Origin: Urophycis tenuis
Taxonomy: Eukaryota > Chordata > Actinopteri > Gadiformes > Phycidae
Assembly: GCA_036785325.1 (NCBI GenBank)
Contig: JAXIVH010000014.1
Span: 10,461,678 to 10,525,677, forward strand
Reading direction: 5' to 3'
Length of the DNA stretch: 64,000 nucleotides
Part shown: piece after piece, positions 12,759 through 24,013 of the stretch
Position numbering within the stretch: the stretch's first letter is position 1
How the letters are laid out: the number at the start of each line of letters is the position of its first letter
Notes under the pieces: model-generated
Databases searched by the model: none
The model's input: only the letters and a program-made list of their open reading frames with translations
Told to the model about the DNA's origin: nothing
Made by a program: the position numbers and the translations under genes

Positions 12759-13530
12759 GACCATATGGTGCAATGGTAGTGTGTCTGACTCCAGATCAGA
12801 AAGTTGTGTGTTCAACTCACATTAAAGTGATGGTTCGGAGTAAAATTCACCCTGAGGTAATTTCCACCAATAATCCAGCCAAATACTCCCTCAGATGTGT
12901 TTTTAGCGATGGTCAATATTTATCAAGTTTAGGGGTATCAGCCGAATGGCTTAGTAGTGTCCGGTACAATGTGTATATCTTGTAAATTACCCCTATAATA
13001 ATGCATGGATTGTTACCCAACTTCTGTAGTAGTATATGGTCTGTACTCACAAAACGAGGCATTTTAAAGTTTGTAAGTACACCAGGAGTTTATTTAAAAG
13101 AGCACTTTTCTGATAGCTTCAACTCGCTGTTGCTAAGGCTACCGCTGCGTCGACATCTCTTCCGTCTTTCCAGATAAGTTCGTAAAAGTCCTCTTCAAAA
13201 CTCACAAGTGTGAGGAAAAAGTTAGTGAATTCAACACTCCATCTAATTTCAAGTATTAAATTATTCCAGTTGTCAATACATTTCTATGGAGTGTCAGACC
13301 ATATATGTACTACTACAGAAGTTGGGTAACAATCCATTAATTATTAGTGGGGTAATTTACGAGATATACACATTGTACCAGACACTCCAATACTAAGCCA
13401 TTCAGCTGATACCCCTAAACTTGATAAATATTGACCTTCGCTAAATATGCATCTGAGGAGGTATTTGGCTGGATTATTGGTGGAAATGACCTCAGGGTGA
13501 ATTTGACTCCGAACCATCACTTTAAGGTCA
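12759..13530 (+). pseudogene. tRNA-Trp(CCA)-like copy C, split by a transposon
   Basis: The first 67 nt (12759-12825) and the last 5 nt (13526-13530, GGTCA) total 72 nt, the exact length of tRNA-Trp. The anticodon stem TCTGA/TCAGA pairs perfectly around CTCCAGA (anticodon CCA). The acceptor stem pairs at six of seven positions and the T arm is intact. A 696-bp foldback element sits at a TTAA in the 3' acceptor side, so this copy can no longer give a mature tRNA. Confidence 0.7.
12826..13521 (+). mobile_element. TTAA-flanked foldback DNA transposon (non-autonomous)
   Basis: The left end AGTGATGGTTCGGAGTAAAA is repeated inverted at the right end, which finishes CCGAACCATCACT. The inverted arms extend over 200 bp each, with scattered mismatches. 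TTAA flanks both sides (12822-12825 and 13522-13525). TTAA target duplication is the hallmark of piggyBac-type elements. No transposase frame is present, so it would depend on a transposase supplied elsewhere. Confidence 0.8.
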
Positions 13531-13769
13531 TCTTATCTCCAGTGTTCATTGCTCCATTCATGGAATCTGTTTTTATTCTCTGCGTCATTTTTCTACACCT
13601 AATTTTTGGATTTTTCTTCACTTCCTTTTCAGACTTTTTTTCTTTTTTACTCTCTCCATCATTTTTCTTCATGTCTTTTTTCAGATTTTTTTTTTAACCC
13701 TACTTTTTGGATTTTTTTCATTCTCTCCAGTTTCAATCATTTCACCACTTTTATGAGGTTTTGACAGAG

Positions 13770-14500
13770 TAGGTATTATTATTATTATTAGGTAAACACA
13801 GAGTATCTGTGGATACCTATTGTTTCTTTAGGGTTTAGGTATTATTATTTTTGAAATGGAGCACCCATATCTCCGCATAGCACTAGTAATACGTTTTGAA
13901 ATTTGGGCACCAAATCAATATCTGGAAAGAACAGGTCTCTAAAAAAATTGGGACCGTGTCACCCATAGGGGGCGCTATAATTCATGGTCAAATTCAAACG
14001 ATCAGCCCCGCCTCCCAGAATTCTTATTATTTCTGAAATTTGGTGTACAGGCCCTATTTTACACGTTGAACAATGTATCCTCTTGGATACATTGTTCAAC
14101 GTATTCAATGTATTCAATGTATCCTTTTGGATAGATTTCTCTGTAGAGTGAACATGTTGACAAAACTTACAAAATGTTCTTCTACATCTTCAAATGACAC
14201 ATGGTTTCAATCTGGATGATCTTTGGATGTGTCTATTCTTAGTTATGGCAAATTCAAAATATGCAAATTAGCTAACATTATGCCATAAAGTCCGCTTCAG
14301 AAGAGAGGAGAAACACGGAACTGTCACTTAGAGGGCATCTCTCTAAACGTGTGTACACAATTTGGTGTTGACATCTCAACCTGTCATAGTGTAAATTATA
14401 GTATTTTGTCTTTGCGTAATGAACCACTACACATATAGAGGGCGGAAAATTACAAATGAACATTAGCAGCTATTAAAGTTTTCTCTGTATGGGTGAATGT
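13770..14500 (+). repeat. Dispersed repeat family, copy 2
   Basis: Same family and orientation as 11140-11960: AGTATCTGTGGATACCTATT, GGAGCACCCATATCTCCGCA, GTGTCACCCATAGGGGGC, then a tail GGGTGAATGTGTAG. It has a single copy of the 96-bp segment and a private perfect hairpin at 14063-14102. Confidence 0.8.
14063..14102. repeat. Perfect 18-bp inverted repeat
   Basis: The arms 14063-14080 and 14085-14102 are exact reverse complements around a TCTT loop. The corresponding place in the sister repeat at 11140-11960 lacks it, so it arose locally. Confidence 0.9.
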
Positions 14501-14643
14501 GTAGATTTTAGTTTTTGTATGTGTGTGTCTGCGTATGTGCCTTTCTCTGGGAATGGATGTGTGTGTTCATCTGTGAGATGTGTGTCTATGTGTGTGTGCG
14601 CGTGTGCATGTGGCTGTGTATTTGTCTGTGCATGGATATGTGT

Positions 14644-14960
14644 GTGTGTTCATAGAATAGAATAGAATAGAAAATACTTTATTAATGCCAAGCTGGGAAA
14701 TTGCAATGTAGCAGCAGCATTTGAATACACAGAATGAATGCAAAAAGTGTATGTATGTATATAAAAAATAAAATATATATATTAAAAATATAAATATAAA
14801 ATACAAACTAATATAAACTAAAAATGTAAACTAAATATAATCTAACTAAATATTAGTGTAAGTAAAAGAAACAGTGTACAGAATATAATTAAATGAAATG
14901 AAATTAAATTAAATGAAATAAAGGTGCAAGGAGACGCAAGGAGACTTGCAATAAGTTATT
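14644..14960 (+). mobile_element. Retroposon 3'-tail fragment (LINE-like)
   Basis: ATAGA repeats are followed by ATACTTTATTAATGCCAAGC and GGGAAATTGCAATG, then an A-rich body with GAAATGAAATTAAAT and AAGGTGCAAGGAGAC. This tail type is widespread in teleost LINE/SINE copies (reverse-complement tail next to a short tandem repeat). The assignment to a family is approximate. Confidence 0.5.
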
Positions 14961-14964
14961 GAAT

Positions 14965-15185
14965 TGAGTTATTTCATTTCTGGGTGTATGTGTGTGTATG
15001 TTCGTCTCTGCGTGTATGTGTGTGAGTGCATGTGTGTCTGTGTCTGCATGGAAGTGTATGTGTGTGGGTGTGTCTGTGTGGGAGTATGTGTGTGTGTGTG
15101 CATGGATGTGTGTGTGTCTCTAAATTTCTGTGTGTGTGTTTGTGTATCTCTGTCTTTGAGGGTCTGTGGTTGCGTGTTTGTTTGA
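14965..15185 (+). repeat. Imperfect (TG)n-rich tract
   Basis: Degenerate TG/TGTG-rich sequence giving Cys/Val frames on one strand and Thr/His frames on the other. It is not coding. Confidence 0.8.
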
Positions 15186-15189
15186 TACA

Positions 15190-17440
15190 CCACTAATACA
15201 CCACATTTGCAGCTGGAGGTGTAACAAATCTGCCTCTGGGATCAGTGTAAACATGTGACGTGACGTGAAGCACGAAGTTGGCCGTGAACAGTGACGTACA
15301 ACATATGCGGGAGAACAAGATACACTGTGGTCTGATGCACTGTGCAATTTTTATTAATTGCGAATGCAGTTGCTATGGTTTTTAGGTAGACGTTGCGGAA
15401 GAAGTGATGAACTGACTGCTGTGATCAGCTGTTTCCTGGTTTTAAAACTCCGAGCTGTGGGTCGCACAACAGTGCACGTCATCGACACCTCCCCCATGTC
15501 ACGCAATTGCCAGGACGTCGACTTCTTGGATTTACATAGCAATGGAGGTCCTAGGCGTGATATTGCCAGGCCAAAATTGACCCCCATCTGTCTAAATTCT
15601 TGGACCTAGCCGCAAAAAAGACCAAATAAACCCGCCAAATTGGCGTGTTGCTGTCCTGTATAAAAACGCCTTATGTCTGTGTGTGTTTTTGGGAACAAGA
15701 AAAGCCCCCGTTAACCGTGAGAGAAAGGTGGTTGCTGCGGGCGGCAGTGCATGGGCTGTGAACACCTTTCATGACTGCCTGCAGTCCTGGTTTTTATTGT
15801 GTTTGAATTGAACCTTTATGTAAACACGTATGTACACAAATCACATGTTATGTTGTGTCGGACAAAATAACTTTTTATTTTATTTCAAATGTTTTACTTG
15901 AAGTTTTCATTTTTTTGTTAGTTTTATTATTACTGTTCCGGTAGGGTTCCGATGTTTCAACATTAGTGACAGCAGCACATTTCACAATATCAATAGGCCC
16001 TGTACATCACAGGCATTCTAAATGATGTACTTAATGTGTAAATTTGCACATTTCTGCTTTATTAGACTGAAATTCGTTTTTGTTTTTTTTGCATTTTTGC
16101 ACATACAAAACTAGGTAAATCACAAAGCACATATCTCAAAATACCACTTAAATCAAACAAAAATCTTACTACTAAATCAAACTAACTATTGAGATATTGT
16201 ATAGCATAATATCAAACATGAATCATAGGGCATCGGTATGAGGGGATATCTTAGCAGTAAAAAATTAAACTCTCTACCTTGGCCGAGAGTTCTTGTTCGA
16301 TCCGACTTGGTGCAGGAAGTTGATTCAGGTATTGAAGCAGGTTGAAGCAGGTATTAATGTGATGTCGGTCACCATGGCGATCGATGTGTATCAAAACTTC
16401 TTGACATGCTCTGTGACAGGAAAAGAGGCAGGCACTGTCTAAATATAACATATGAGTGACTGACAAGAGTGAAGTGAGGCGATGGACCCGAACGAACCTG
16501 GAGCAGAGAGAAACAAAAGAGAGAAAAAAAGCAATGCTTTAATTGTTCCATGGTATTGGCCATTTTGATAAATTACTTCAGACTGTCAGGAGTGACGGAT
16601 CATTGTGGATTCTTACTCATGTCTAACTTTCGATAAAAAGGTTAAGACTGAGGACAGAATTATATTTGTGGCAAAGGCCTACATTGTCATTTAATGTTGT
16701 TGTTTTTTTTTTACATGTGGTTTTACAGGAAAGATCCAGTTCAATGTGGGTTGAACTCCCTCTCTGTCCCAATTTGAAGTGTATCATTTTTTAAAGTAAC
16801 CCTATTAATGTCAAGCTGTATGTTTGCGTTAAACTTAAGAACATAATCTAAGGCCAAAGCAATACATTAAACTTCTCTGGAGTTAGCATTGTGTCAGTGT
16901 TTATGTATGTAGTATCATATCTATCCTTTAGAGGGCACTAATATTAATGTTCAGATAGAGAATGTATTCCACAGTAATGCAATCCTTTTTTAATGCAAGG
17001 TTTTATGTTCATAATAAATCTAATTATACAAGCAGAATATAAGTACTAAGTCTATGTATGCAACAAATTAAATGACTTTATTACGAAGAAATTGTACAGT
17101 AATTAAAGTAAAGTGACAATTAGGGATACTGCACTAAAACTAACAGTGAGTGTAACATCTAATCTCTGTGAAACGCAAGATCATTCTGGACGGTATTCTT
17201 TTTTTTAATCAATGAGAGGGTTTCACAGGTAGTTTGTTGTTGTGTTACAGGTTTATAATAGGTAACAGCTTTTTTAATATTTAAAATAGATCAGTTCTCT
17301 CACTGATGGCACATTACCCTACATTACTCTTTGTAACTTGACACTTATATTGTATTCTAGCAATGGTTAACCTAGCACTTGGAATGCTTGAAACTTGTTC
17401 TGGTGACTTTCTTACTGTATTAACAGCAATTAAATGTTTC
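15190..17440. other. Intergenic, no gene recognised
   Basis: AT-rich with short random frames. I see no domain, RNA gene or clear repeat. Confidence 0.55.
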
Positions 17441-17454
17441 CCCTTCTTCTGACA

Positions 17455-17510
17455 AATGTACTTATTGTATGTCGCCTTAAATAAATGCCCCTAAATGTAA
17501 ATGTAAATAT
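17455..17510 (+). mobile_element. SINE tail fragment
   Basis: TTGTATGTCGCCTTAAATAA followed by ATGCCCCTAAATGTAAATGT resembles the conserved end of fish tRNA-derived SINEs (TAAGTCGCTTTGGATAAAAG type). Confidence 0.5.
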
Positions 17511-17514
17511 ATAC

Positions 17515-18355
17515 AGAGAACATGATAGCTTTACTCAGCAAGTTTTCCCATCTGTACTTGTTTGGTTTTCACTCATGGTGCTTTTGTAAACGCTGACGCC
17601 GGCCAGCAATGAGAAATCATGTTGAAGAAAACATACTTGAAATCCATCCAATGAATAGCGACTGGTAGAATTCAGCATTTCATGGTACTTCAACAAAACA
17701 CTTTTGTATGTGTAGCAGGAAATGGAGGGTCTGTGGGTGGGGGAATTCACAATCTAGCAAAACAGAAAAACGAGATTAGTTTAGAGAAGAAAGAATGTGA
17801 AGTCCTTTCTCTGATGAGATGTTTCTGCTCAGATGCTGGTTCCCTCCGGTCCTGTTGGTCCTGCGGACCTCCTTTCCTCTCCTCGTCTTCCTCCTTCTCT
17901 CAGGGCCTGAGAGAAGAAATCTCAATCACCCACCCTCAAAACTTACGGTCAAAAAAGTCACCACATTTTTGGTTCTTCAAAACAACCAAAACAACAAAGA
18001 GCCCTGCACCTCCACCCACACAAGTATGTTGCGTTATATTATGTGGTGCTTATACGGTCTGCCTCTCTCCGAGTTGTGTACGGCAACAGAATCCTCCTCT
18101 AGGTCTTCCCACGTGTGTTTTCACAACAAAATTGTGTGGTCTAACCCAGGGACGGTCGCCTCTCCCTGACAAACAAGCTAAAGAGCAGAGTTTCCAGTGT
18201 GCAAAGTGATCCAGTGCAGTGTTGATTTTGCTCAAAATCCTACAGACTTCCAAGGCCCCATTTGCGGTGACAGGAGAGCAGGCCAAAGCCACGATCTAGG
18301 CCCTGTGTCAGACACCAGAGCTCAGGTTCTATTTCCTTCAGTGTTGTTTCTCTTT
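17515..18355. other. Intergenic, no gene recognised
   Basis: An open frame of 175 codons (17682-18209) lacks any recognisable domain or a good start context. I treat it as chance. Confidence 0.5.
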
Positions 18356-18359
18356 ACGG

Positions 18360-18440
18360 GAAGCAGAACAGCCTCGTGGTTAAGGCGCTGGGCTGCCATC
18401 ACTGTAAGTTACTCTCGATAAGATCATTGGCTGAATTAGA
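18360..18440 (+). mobile_element. tRNA-like SINE fragment
   Basis: AGCCTCGTGGTTAAGGCGC resembles the D arm and box A of a Leu/Ser-type tRNA. A few bases later TGTAAGTTACTCTCGATAAG resembles a SINE tail. The middle, including box B, is missing. Confidence 0.5.
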
Positions 18441-18444
18441 AAAA

Positions 18445-19620
18445 AGTGCCATAAAATAGTGTTATGTCGGCCCAGCCTCCCACTTGGCAGCAGTCTGACG
18501 AGCAGTAAAAGGAGACACTGTAAAAACAAGGAGTTTTACAGTGTGACTCAGTGGCGTCGTGTCACATCTGTAATAAATTACAAGCGACACGCCAGGGGTC
18601 GGCGGTGGGGAACGTGTTTCTCAAGAGAGAAAAACTCAAGAAAAAAATAAAGGTTTGCTCAGAGACACGAGAGACAGAACGCGTCCCCTCCTCCACCACC
18701 ACACCCTGCTGTCTAGTCGCGTAAGTGTGTGACCACCACATCGTACAGACATTCATAAACACCTAACTTCACACTCGAACACTTTCCTAAACGCAACCAC
18801 CAGTTGTTGAACCATTGTTCCATGAAGTCAAGCATGAAGTGTTGCTTTGCCTGGAAGCCAACAAACAGCTTACAAAAATAAACTGAATTTTTCTTTAGCG
18901 GTTCAGTTCATCAATAGTGCTTGAGGCAAATACTCAGTTGGATTGGGTTTCACCTATTGATAGACTGCATTTCATTCAAGTGACGCAAAATAAACATTTA
19001 CCAGATTCTTTTAAAACTCAAAAAGAAGTTGTAAATGTGTATATCGCTTGCTTACAGCTTGTTAAGTGTGTTGGAGTGTAAACAAATGTGAATTGCGATA
19101 AAGTGTTAGCATCAATTTTCCACCAAGTTGCCTTCATCGTTGCTAGGATGCATTCCAAGGTGAATGAAGCAGTTACAGCGCGTGATTGTTTGCACGTGTT
19201 TGCAGTCATGTTTAAATCCTTTTTTTTTTGGTGTTCCTTGCTTTTTCGATATTACCTGAAGAAGAAAGAATAGTCTGGTGAGAGAGAAAGCCCGGGGAAT
19301 CATTAGTGTTTCTAAGTCTGACAGATGGACACTGTCTGCACCAAATCCCCTGCCAATGTCTGCTCACGTCCCAGGACACACACCATGGGAGGCGGAAGAC
19401 GCCAGCGGAAGACCTGGACAGAGGCCACATTAACCAGCCAAACAGGGCCATTAGCTCAGTGAACTGCACAAGGGCACAAGGTTGGAGGTTAATGGTCACT
19501 TTGCTTGATCATAATTTGTTAAATTGCTCGCAACAGCAACACTGTGCATATGGCTGTCGTTCATACGTGATGCCCAGAAGCATCTCTTAAACAATGACAC
19601 TTCACAGCTATGTGATGAGA
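18445..19620. other. Intergenic, no gene recognised
   Basis: Short frames only. I see no conserved coding or RNA signal. Confidence 0.5.

Positions 19621-19622
<2 letters not shown>

Positions 19623-19712
<90 letters not shown>
19623..19712 (+). repeat. (CT)n(CA)n microsatellite
   Basis: A short CT run passes into about 39 uninterrupted CA units. Confidence 0.95.
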
Positions 19713-19716
<4 letters not shown>

Positions 19717-20274
19717 AGTTCAATGCCAAGTGGAATTGGACTTCAATGTTTGACAATACTTACAATGTAACGTTTTTCTGAGGAGAGCATAATGGCCACT
19801 TATCTCTCTCTCTACATACACCGTCCCAATGCCAAAAAGGCCTATTAAGATCATCTTTCACTAGCCATTTAGCTAACCATGTTGCGATCCCAATGAATGA
19901 TAACAGAGAACAGCCTATATCCCCCGTGGATGTGATGAGCAATTAGATGACCGCATCATCTTCCACCTGATGAAGCACCATTTGTCTCCACTTCCACTGC
20001 TCTGCCGTTCCAACAGCACCTGCATGGAGTCGCAGCCTCACTGGTACTGCATCGGGAGTCAAAGTAAGAGACGAATGAGCCTTACATTTTGACGATACAG
20101 GAACCGTTTAGTTTCTAAAAAGACAGTACAGTGACATTTTTAAGTACATTGTACTGGATTACCACTTCAACTCTACTGTATTTGACTTGCAGGGGGGACA
20201 CAAAACATATGTGGCAGTTAGTATGGTCCAAAACACTATTTTGGACCAAAATTCGGATTGATGTGTGAGCATGT

Positions 20275-20275
<1 letters not shown>

Positions 20276-20318
<43 letters not shown>

Positions 20319-20370
20319 TACTTTATTGATCCCTGAGGGAAATTGCCTATGTGTTTTACATATGTGCAGT
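20276..20370 (+). mobile_element. (GACA)n plus retroposon tail
   Basis: About ten GACA units lead into ATACTTTATTGATCCCTGAG and GGAAATTGCC. This is the reverse-complement 3' tail seen on many truncated teleost LINE copies. Confidence 0.6.
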
Positions 20371-20696
20371 AATTATTACTGCATATACTTGGATCTGCTT
20401 TAGTTTTGTGTTTTTTGTCTTTGCCGTTTTGGGAACTACTGTGAAATCAATACTTACAATCAGATGGCTGATTCATGCAGAGGCAATCAGAACAAAATGG
20501 CACTCTTGATAATGTGTTTTAGCTGTGCATATATTCAACTGGAAACTGTTGGACAGTTACAATTTGTATTGACCATAATAATAATAATAAAAAATAAAAA
20601 CATCACATTATCAGCAAATTTGGCACAGATAAAAAAAGAAACCAATGATAAATGAATCACAGGGATAAAAAAGAAATCTTGGAGCAAAGAACATAG

Positions 20697-20830
20697 CAGA
20701 GAGAGAGAGAGAAACAAGTAGGGTTGCAGAGAGAGAGCAAGAGAGAGAGAGGGAGGGAGAGAGAGAGAGAGAGAGAGAGGGAGGGAGAGAGAGCTGAGTA
20801 AAGGGTTGGCAGAGACGGAGAGAGAGAAAA
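20697..20830 (+). repeat. (GA)n-rich tract upstream of bdkrb2
   Basis: About 130 bp of GAGA/GGGA purines lie immediately upstream of the inferred first exon of the bdkrb2-like gene. A promoter-proximal role is possible but not shown. Confidence 0.85.
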
Positions 20831-20969
20831 AGTCTAACCATGCCTGCTGACGTCTAAGTGACATCACTTCAATGTCCCTCTTCTCTCCCCTTTAAGAGTT
20901 GAGGCAGAGCAGAGCAGGAGCTCAGGACCCGGAGGGAACACACAGCTGGATCTGACCACGCGGACAACC

Positions 20970-20989
20970 ATGGCCCTCAGCCCCACAAG
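20970..20989 (+). CDS. bdkrb2: bdkrb2-like coding exon 1
   Basis: Seven codons' worth of N-terminus, starting at ATG in an ACCATGG Kozak context and ending AG|GTAACC. A TTTAAG motif near 20890 may serve as a weak TATA-like element. The transcription start is not visible. Confidence 0.75.
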
Positions 20990-23648
20990 GTAACCCACAC
21001 ACCGAGCACTGCATCGTGTCATCAGTTACAGCGTGTGCTCTCAACATGCGGGGAGTTTCGGGTTGGGAAGTGCTTAAAACCTCGACTTGTTGAAATGGTT
21101 AAGTACTCAAAGACTTTATTTACCACTTCTGCCACATTGTCGCTCCACATACTTGAAGATGCATATTCACAGAATAAGGGTGCAGCATGACCAACCGAGC
21201 ACCGGTGTTGCTTTCCTAAGACCTCATGTTATTTTCTCCCACATGTGAAGTTGCTATTATGCTTTAAAGTCAAACCCTGTTTCATTGTATGAGTGAGACG
21301 CTAATGTCCAAATGAGTACATAGTCTACATCCAAAATGTGTTCTTAAAGACAGTACATGCAATGACTCGGACACAGCAAAATAATGTTCATGCTGCAGTA
21401 TCCGGTCATTCTAAATGAACTGTTTCATAATTGAGTAGCTGCGTGACCTCAGATCCCTTGATGTACTGTATCTCTGACCGAGTGTATTTGACTGTTAACC
21501 ACGCTGCTCAGGAGAACACAAGGCTAAACTGTGTACTGTAGAAGATCAGCAAGGCCATCATCCTTGCCAGGGCCGGATTAACAAATCATAGGCCCCTGGG
21601 CACAAATGTCTGATGCCCCCCCCCCCACCCCCCCCCCAACGTGAATCGGGCAGTCAGAAAAAAAAAAAAAAAAAAATTCAATATTTTTTTTTTATTATTA
21701 TTTTTTATTATTTTAACACACACAAATAATGACAGAGCATTTCCACAGAGCATTGAAACAGACCATTTCCACAGAGCATTGTTGCTCATTGCAACATGAA
21801 ACACATATGCTACCAAACATTTCTCCAAACTCAAAGTTCTGTCATTGTATGTCCATTGTATGTCCTCTACTGACTGCGGCTGACTGCGGCCAGAGCAGCA
21901 ACCAGCCTCAGGAGGCAGCGGTGGTGGGCTGCTAGCACCTTCAGCCCCCAAGTCGTTGACAGTTTGCATTTCAAGTTGCTGTTGTTGCTGTAAATCACCT
22001 TGCTCAACAACACCGGTGTTGGTAGCAGAGTTGTGTCTGACGAAAAATGTGTCAATCACTTTTTAAAAGTAAAGCCTCCCTTCCTTCTTTTTCTCTCTTC
22101 CTTTTACGTTTGCTACATCCACTTTCATTCATTTTGGCTAATGGCTAATAACTGACTAGCAGCAGTGTGGTAAAAAAAAAGGGCGGGTATAACAACAAAA
22201 CATCGTGACGCAAGCTACGTTCATTTTATTTAGGTAGTGATTCAGGGCACTCAAGCCAACATAGCAGAGAAATATTGTCGGGCAGTTACTATATTTGTTA
22301 ACCAATAAATCACATAATTTTGTTGAAATATAAAATAAATAAATACATAAATAAAAAAAAAATAAAAAAAATAAAAATAAAAAAACGATCTGCAAGGCAG
22401 GCCCCCTCTATGGGCGGGCCCGTGCCCAGAAAACCCATTGGCTAATCCGGCCCTGATCCTTGCTCTTAACTTTCTAGCTAATGGTGGATGTTGTAATGTT
22501 GGAAGTGATCTCTGACACTAACTAAATGACAAACATGTTGTGATGCTTTGGCGTCATCCTCTCTGATTTAACCACACGTCACACCGTGTTTCCACAGCTC
22601 GCCGCTGAACTCCACCACCGCCTACCCATCAGCCTTCGGCTACCAAGTCAACGTGAATGGCAGCAGGTGTGAGGACTCCCACGTCTGGGACTGGATGCAC
22701 ATCATAGAGCCTCCTTACCTCCTGGTCATCAGTGTGCTGGGCATCCTGGGTAACCTGTTTGTCCTGCTGGTGTTCTGCCTCCACAAGACGTCGTGCACGA
22801 TTGCCGAGATCTACCTCAGTAACCTGGCCGCAGCCGACCTGGTGCTGGTGTCCTGCCTCCCCTTCTGGGCCATCAACGTGGCCCACGACTTCAACTGGCC
22901 CTTTGAAGCCTTCATGTGCCCCTTGTTGACCCTGGGCATAAAGCTCAATGCCTACTGCAGCGTCTACTTCATGGTTCTTGTGAGTGCGGACCGCTACGTG
23001 GCGCTGGTGCACACCATGTCGTACGGAATGATGCGCCGGCCAAAGTGGGCCAAGCTGGGCTGTGCGCTGGTGTGGTGCCTGGGACTCATCCTCAACACAC
23101 CCACGCTCATATACAGAAGAAGCATGTACGTCCAGGAACACGACGTGACCGCCTGCTCCATCGCCTACCCTAACTTCGGCACCATGTTGGCCTGCGACAC
23201 GTTGGCCTTAGTATTTGGCTGCCTCCTCCCCGGGTGCGTCATCTCCTACTGCACCATCAGGATCGTGCGGGCTCTGAAGAACCAGGGGATGGAGCGCATC
23301 AACGCTGAAAACACAGAGAGGAAAGCCACTCGGCTGGTGATGGCGGTCCTCCTGGCGTTCCTGATCTGCTGGGTGCCCTACCACCTGTACACCATCATGG
23401 ATATCTTCTTGAGGGCGGAGGTTCTGAAGGTACCCTGCTCCATGGTCATATTTGTGGAGGTATGTTCCCAGGTTTTCACCTTCTTGGCGTTCTTCAACAG
23501 CGTGCTCAATCCCATGCTCTATGTCATTGTCGGAAAGAACTTCCGGAAGAAGGTTCGGGAAGTGTTTGAACAGCTGCTCAAACGAAAAGTGACGGGCAGC
23601 GACTCCATGCGCTCACACCTGTCCTCTACACTCAAGACACTTGCATAA
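20970..23648 (+). CDS. bdkrb2: Bradykinin B2-like receptor (two coding exons)
   Basis: A kinin-receptor GPCR of the plasma membrane that would couple kinin peptides to Gq-type signalling (family knowledge). The coding parts are 20970-20989 and 22598-23648: ATG in CCATGG context, donor AG|GTAACC, acceptor TTTCCACAG|C. Joined, they keep frame and give 356 residues, the usual family length. N-linked sites are visible at N11 and N27. Seven hydrophobic helices follow, with the TM1 Asn (LGNLFV), TM2 NLAAAD, an ECL1 Trp, DRY after TM3, CWVP in TM6, NPMLY in TM7 and a basic helix 8. CLHKTSCTIAEIYLSNLAAA closely resembles mammalian B2 receptor. The C-tail is Ser/Thr-rich but lacks Cys for palmitoylation. 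The uninterrupted frame from 22653 begins with GTG and is not the start. A hAT element lies in the intron. Confidence 0.9.
21568..22455 (-). mobile_element. hAT-type DNA transposon remnant in bdkrb2 intron 1
   Basis: The ends CAGGGCCGGATTA and its inverted partner TAATCCGGCCCTG form terminal inverted repeats. The flanks carry an exact 8-bp duplication, ATCCTTGC (21560-21567 and 22456-22463), which is diagnostic for hAT. Inside, on the minus strand, about 22132 down to 21800 is a relic reading frame: a basic Lys/Arg-rich start, then IDTFFVRHNSATNTG and a Gln run. It resembles the N-terminus of ZMYM1-like hAT transposases but is broken by a frameshift with a stop near 22060. The catalytic domain is absent, so it is non-autonomous. 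Runs of C, A and T mark further decay. Confidence 0.85.
22598..23648 (+). CDS. bdkrb2: bdkrb2-like coding exon 2
   Basis: Holds all seven helices and the stop codon. The acceptor is at 22596-22597, and the first base completes the Ser codon split with exon 1. The TAA stop lies in the loop of a long hairpin (23623-23670). Confidence 0.88.
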
Positions 23649-23670
23649 GCAAGGGTCTTGAGTGTAGAGG
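23623..23670. repeat. 22-bp inverted repeat across the bdkrb2 stop codon
   Basis: The arms 23623-23644 and 23649-23670 are reverse complements with one mismatch. The four-base loop ATAA contains the TAA stop. In mRNA this would be a very stable hairpin with the stop at its tip. Confidence 0.92.
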
Positions 23671-23707
23671 GGTAAACAGTACTTCCTAAGTACTGTTTAC
23701 CCCTCTA
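23665..23707. repeat. Perfect 20-bp inverted repeat in bdkrb2 3' UTR
   Basis: The arms 23665-23684 and 23688-23707 are exact reverse complements around CCT. The left arm shares 23665-23670 with the preceding hairpin, so the two stems overlap by 6 nt and cannot both form in full. Confidence 0.93.
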
Positions 23708-24007
23708 ATAAGTTTGGGTAAGTTTTGAGCTGTGGACCACTGCTTTTCTTTCTCTTTCAACTGAATTTCCTGCCTCATGTCATCGGTCTTGTCTGTCCGG
23801 TCGTAAAGGCGCAAAAGCCAATACATATATCGTTAAAAACAAGGCACAAAATAAACCTATGTATTCTGTATATATTCTGTGAATAGAGCATATTTTTTTC
23901 TTTAAATAGAACATACTTGTGCATTGTGTATTCTGTAAGTAGGATTCTGTAAATAGAGCATAACTGTAATGCCAGTGTTTCATATAATGTGAGAGCAAAT
24001 ATTAAGA

Positions 24008-24013
24008 AATAAA
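24008..24013 (+). terminator. Poly(A) signal AATAAA, bdkrb2-like gene
   Basis: Canonical AATAAA 360 bp after the stop. A GT-rich stretch (TGTCTTTCTGGTGTTTCTG) follows within 40 bp, as expected for a cleavage site. Confidence 0.6.

Noticed and set aside
17682..18209. 175-codon plus-strand frame
   Set aside because: No domain, no good start context, no exon structure; consistent with chance.
22653..22655. GTG as start of the bdkrb2-like protein
   Set aside because: A spliced upstream exon with a good ATG and matching phase supplies the N-terminus; GTG here encodes an internal Val.
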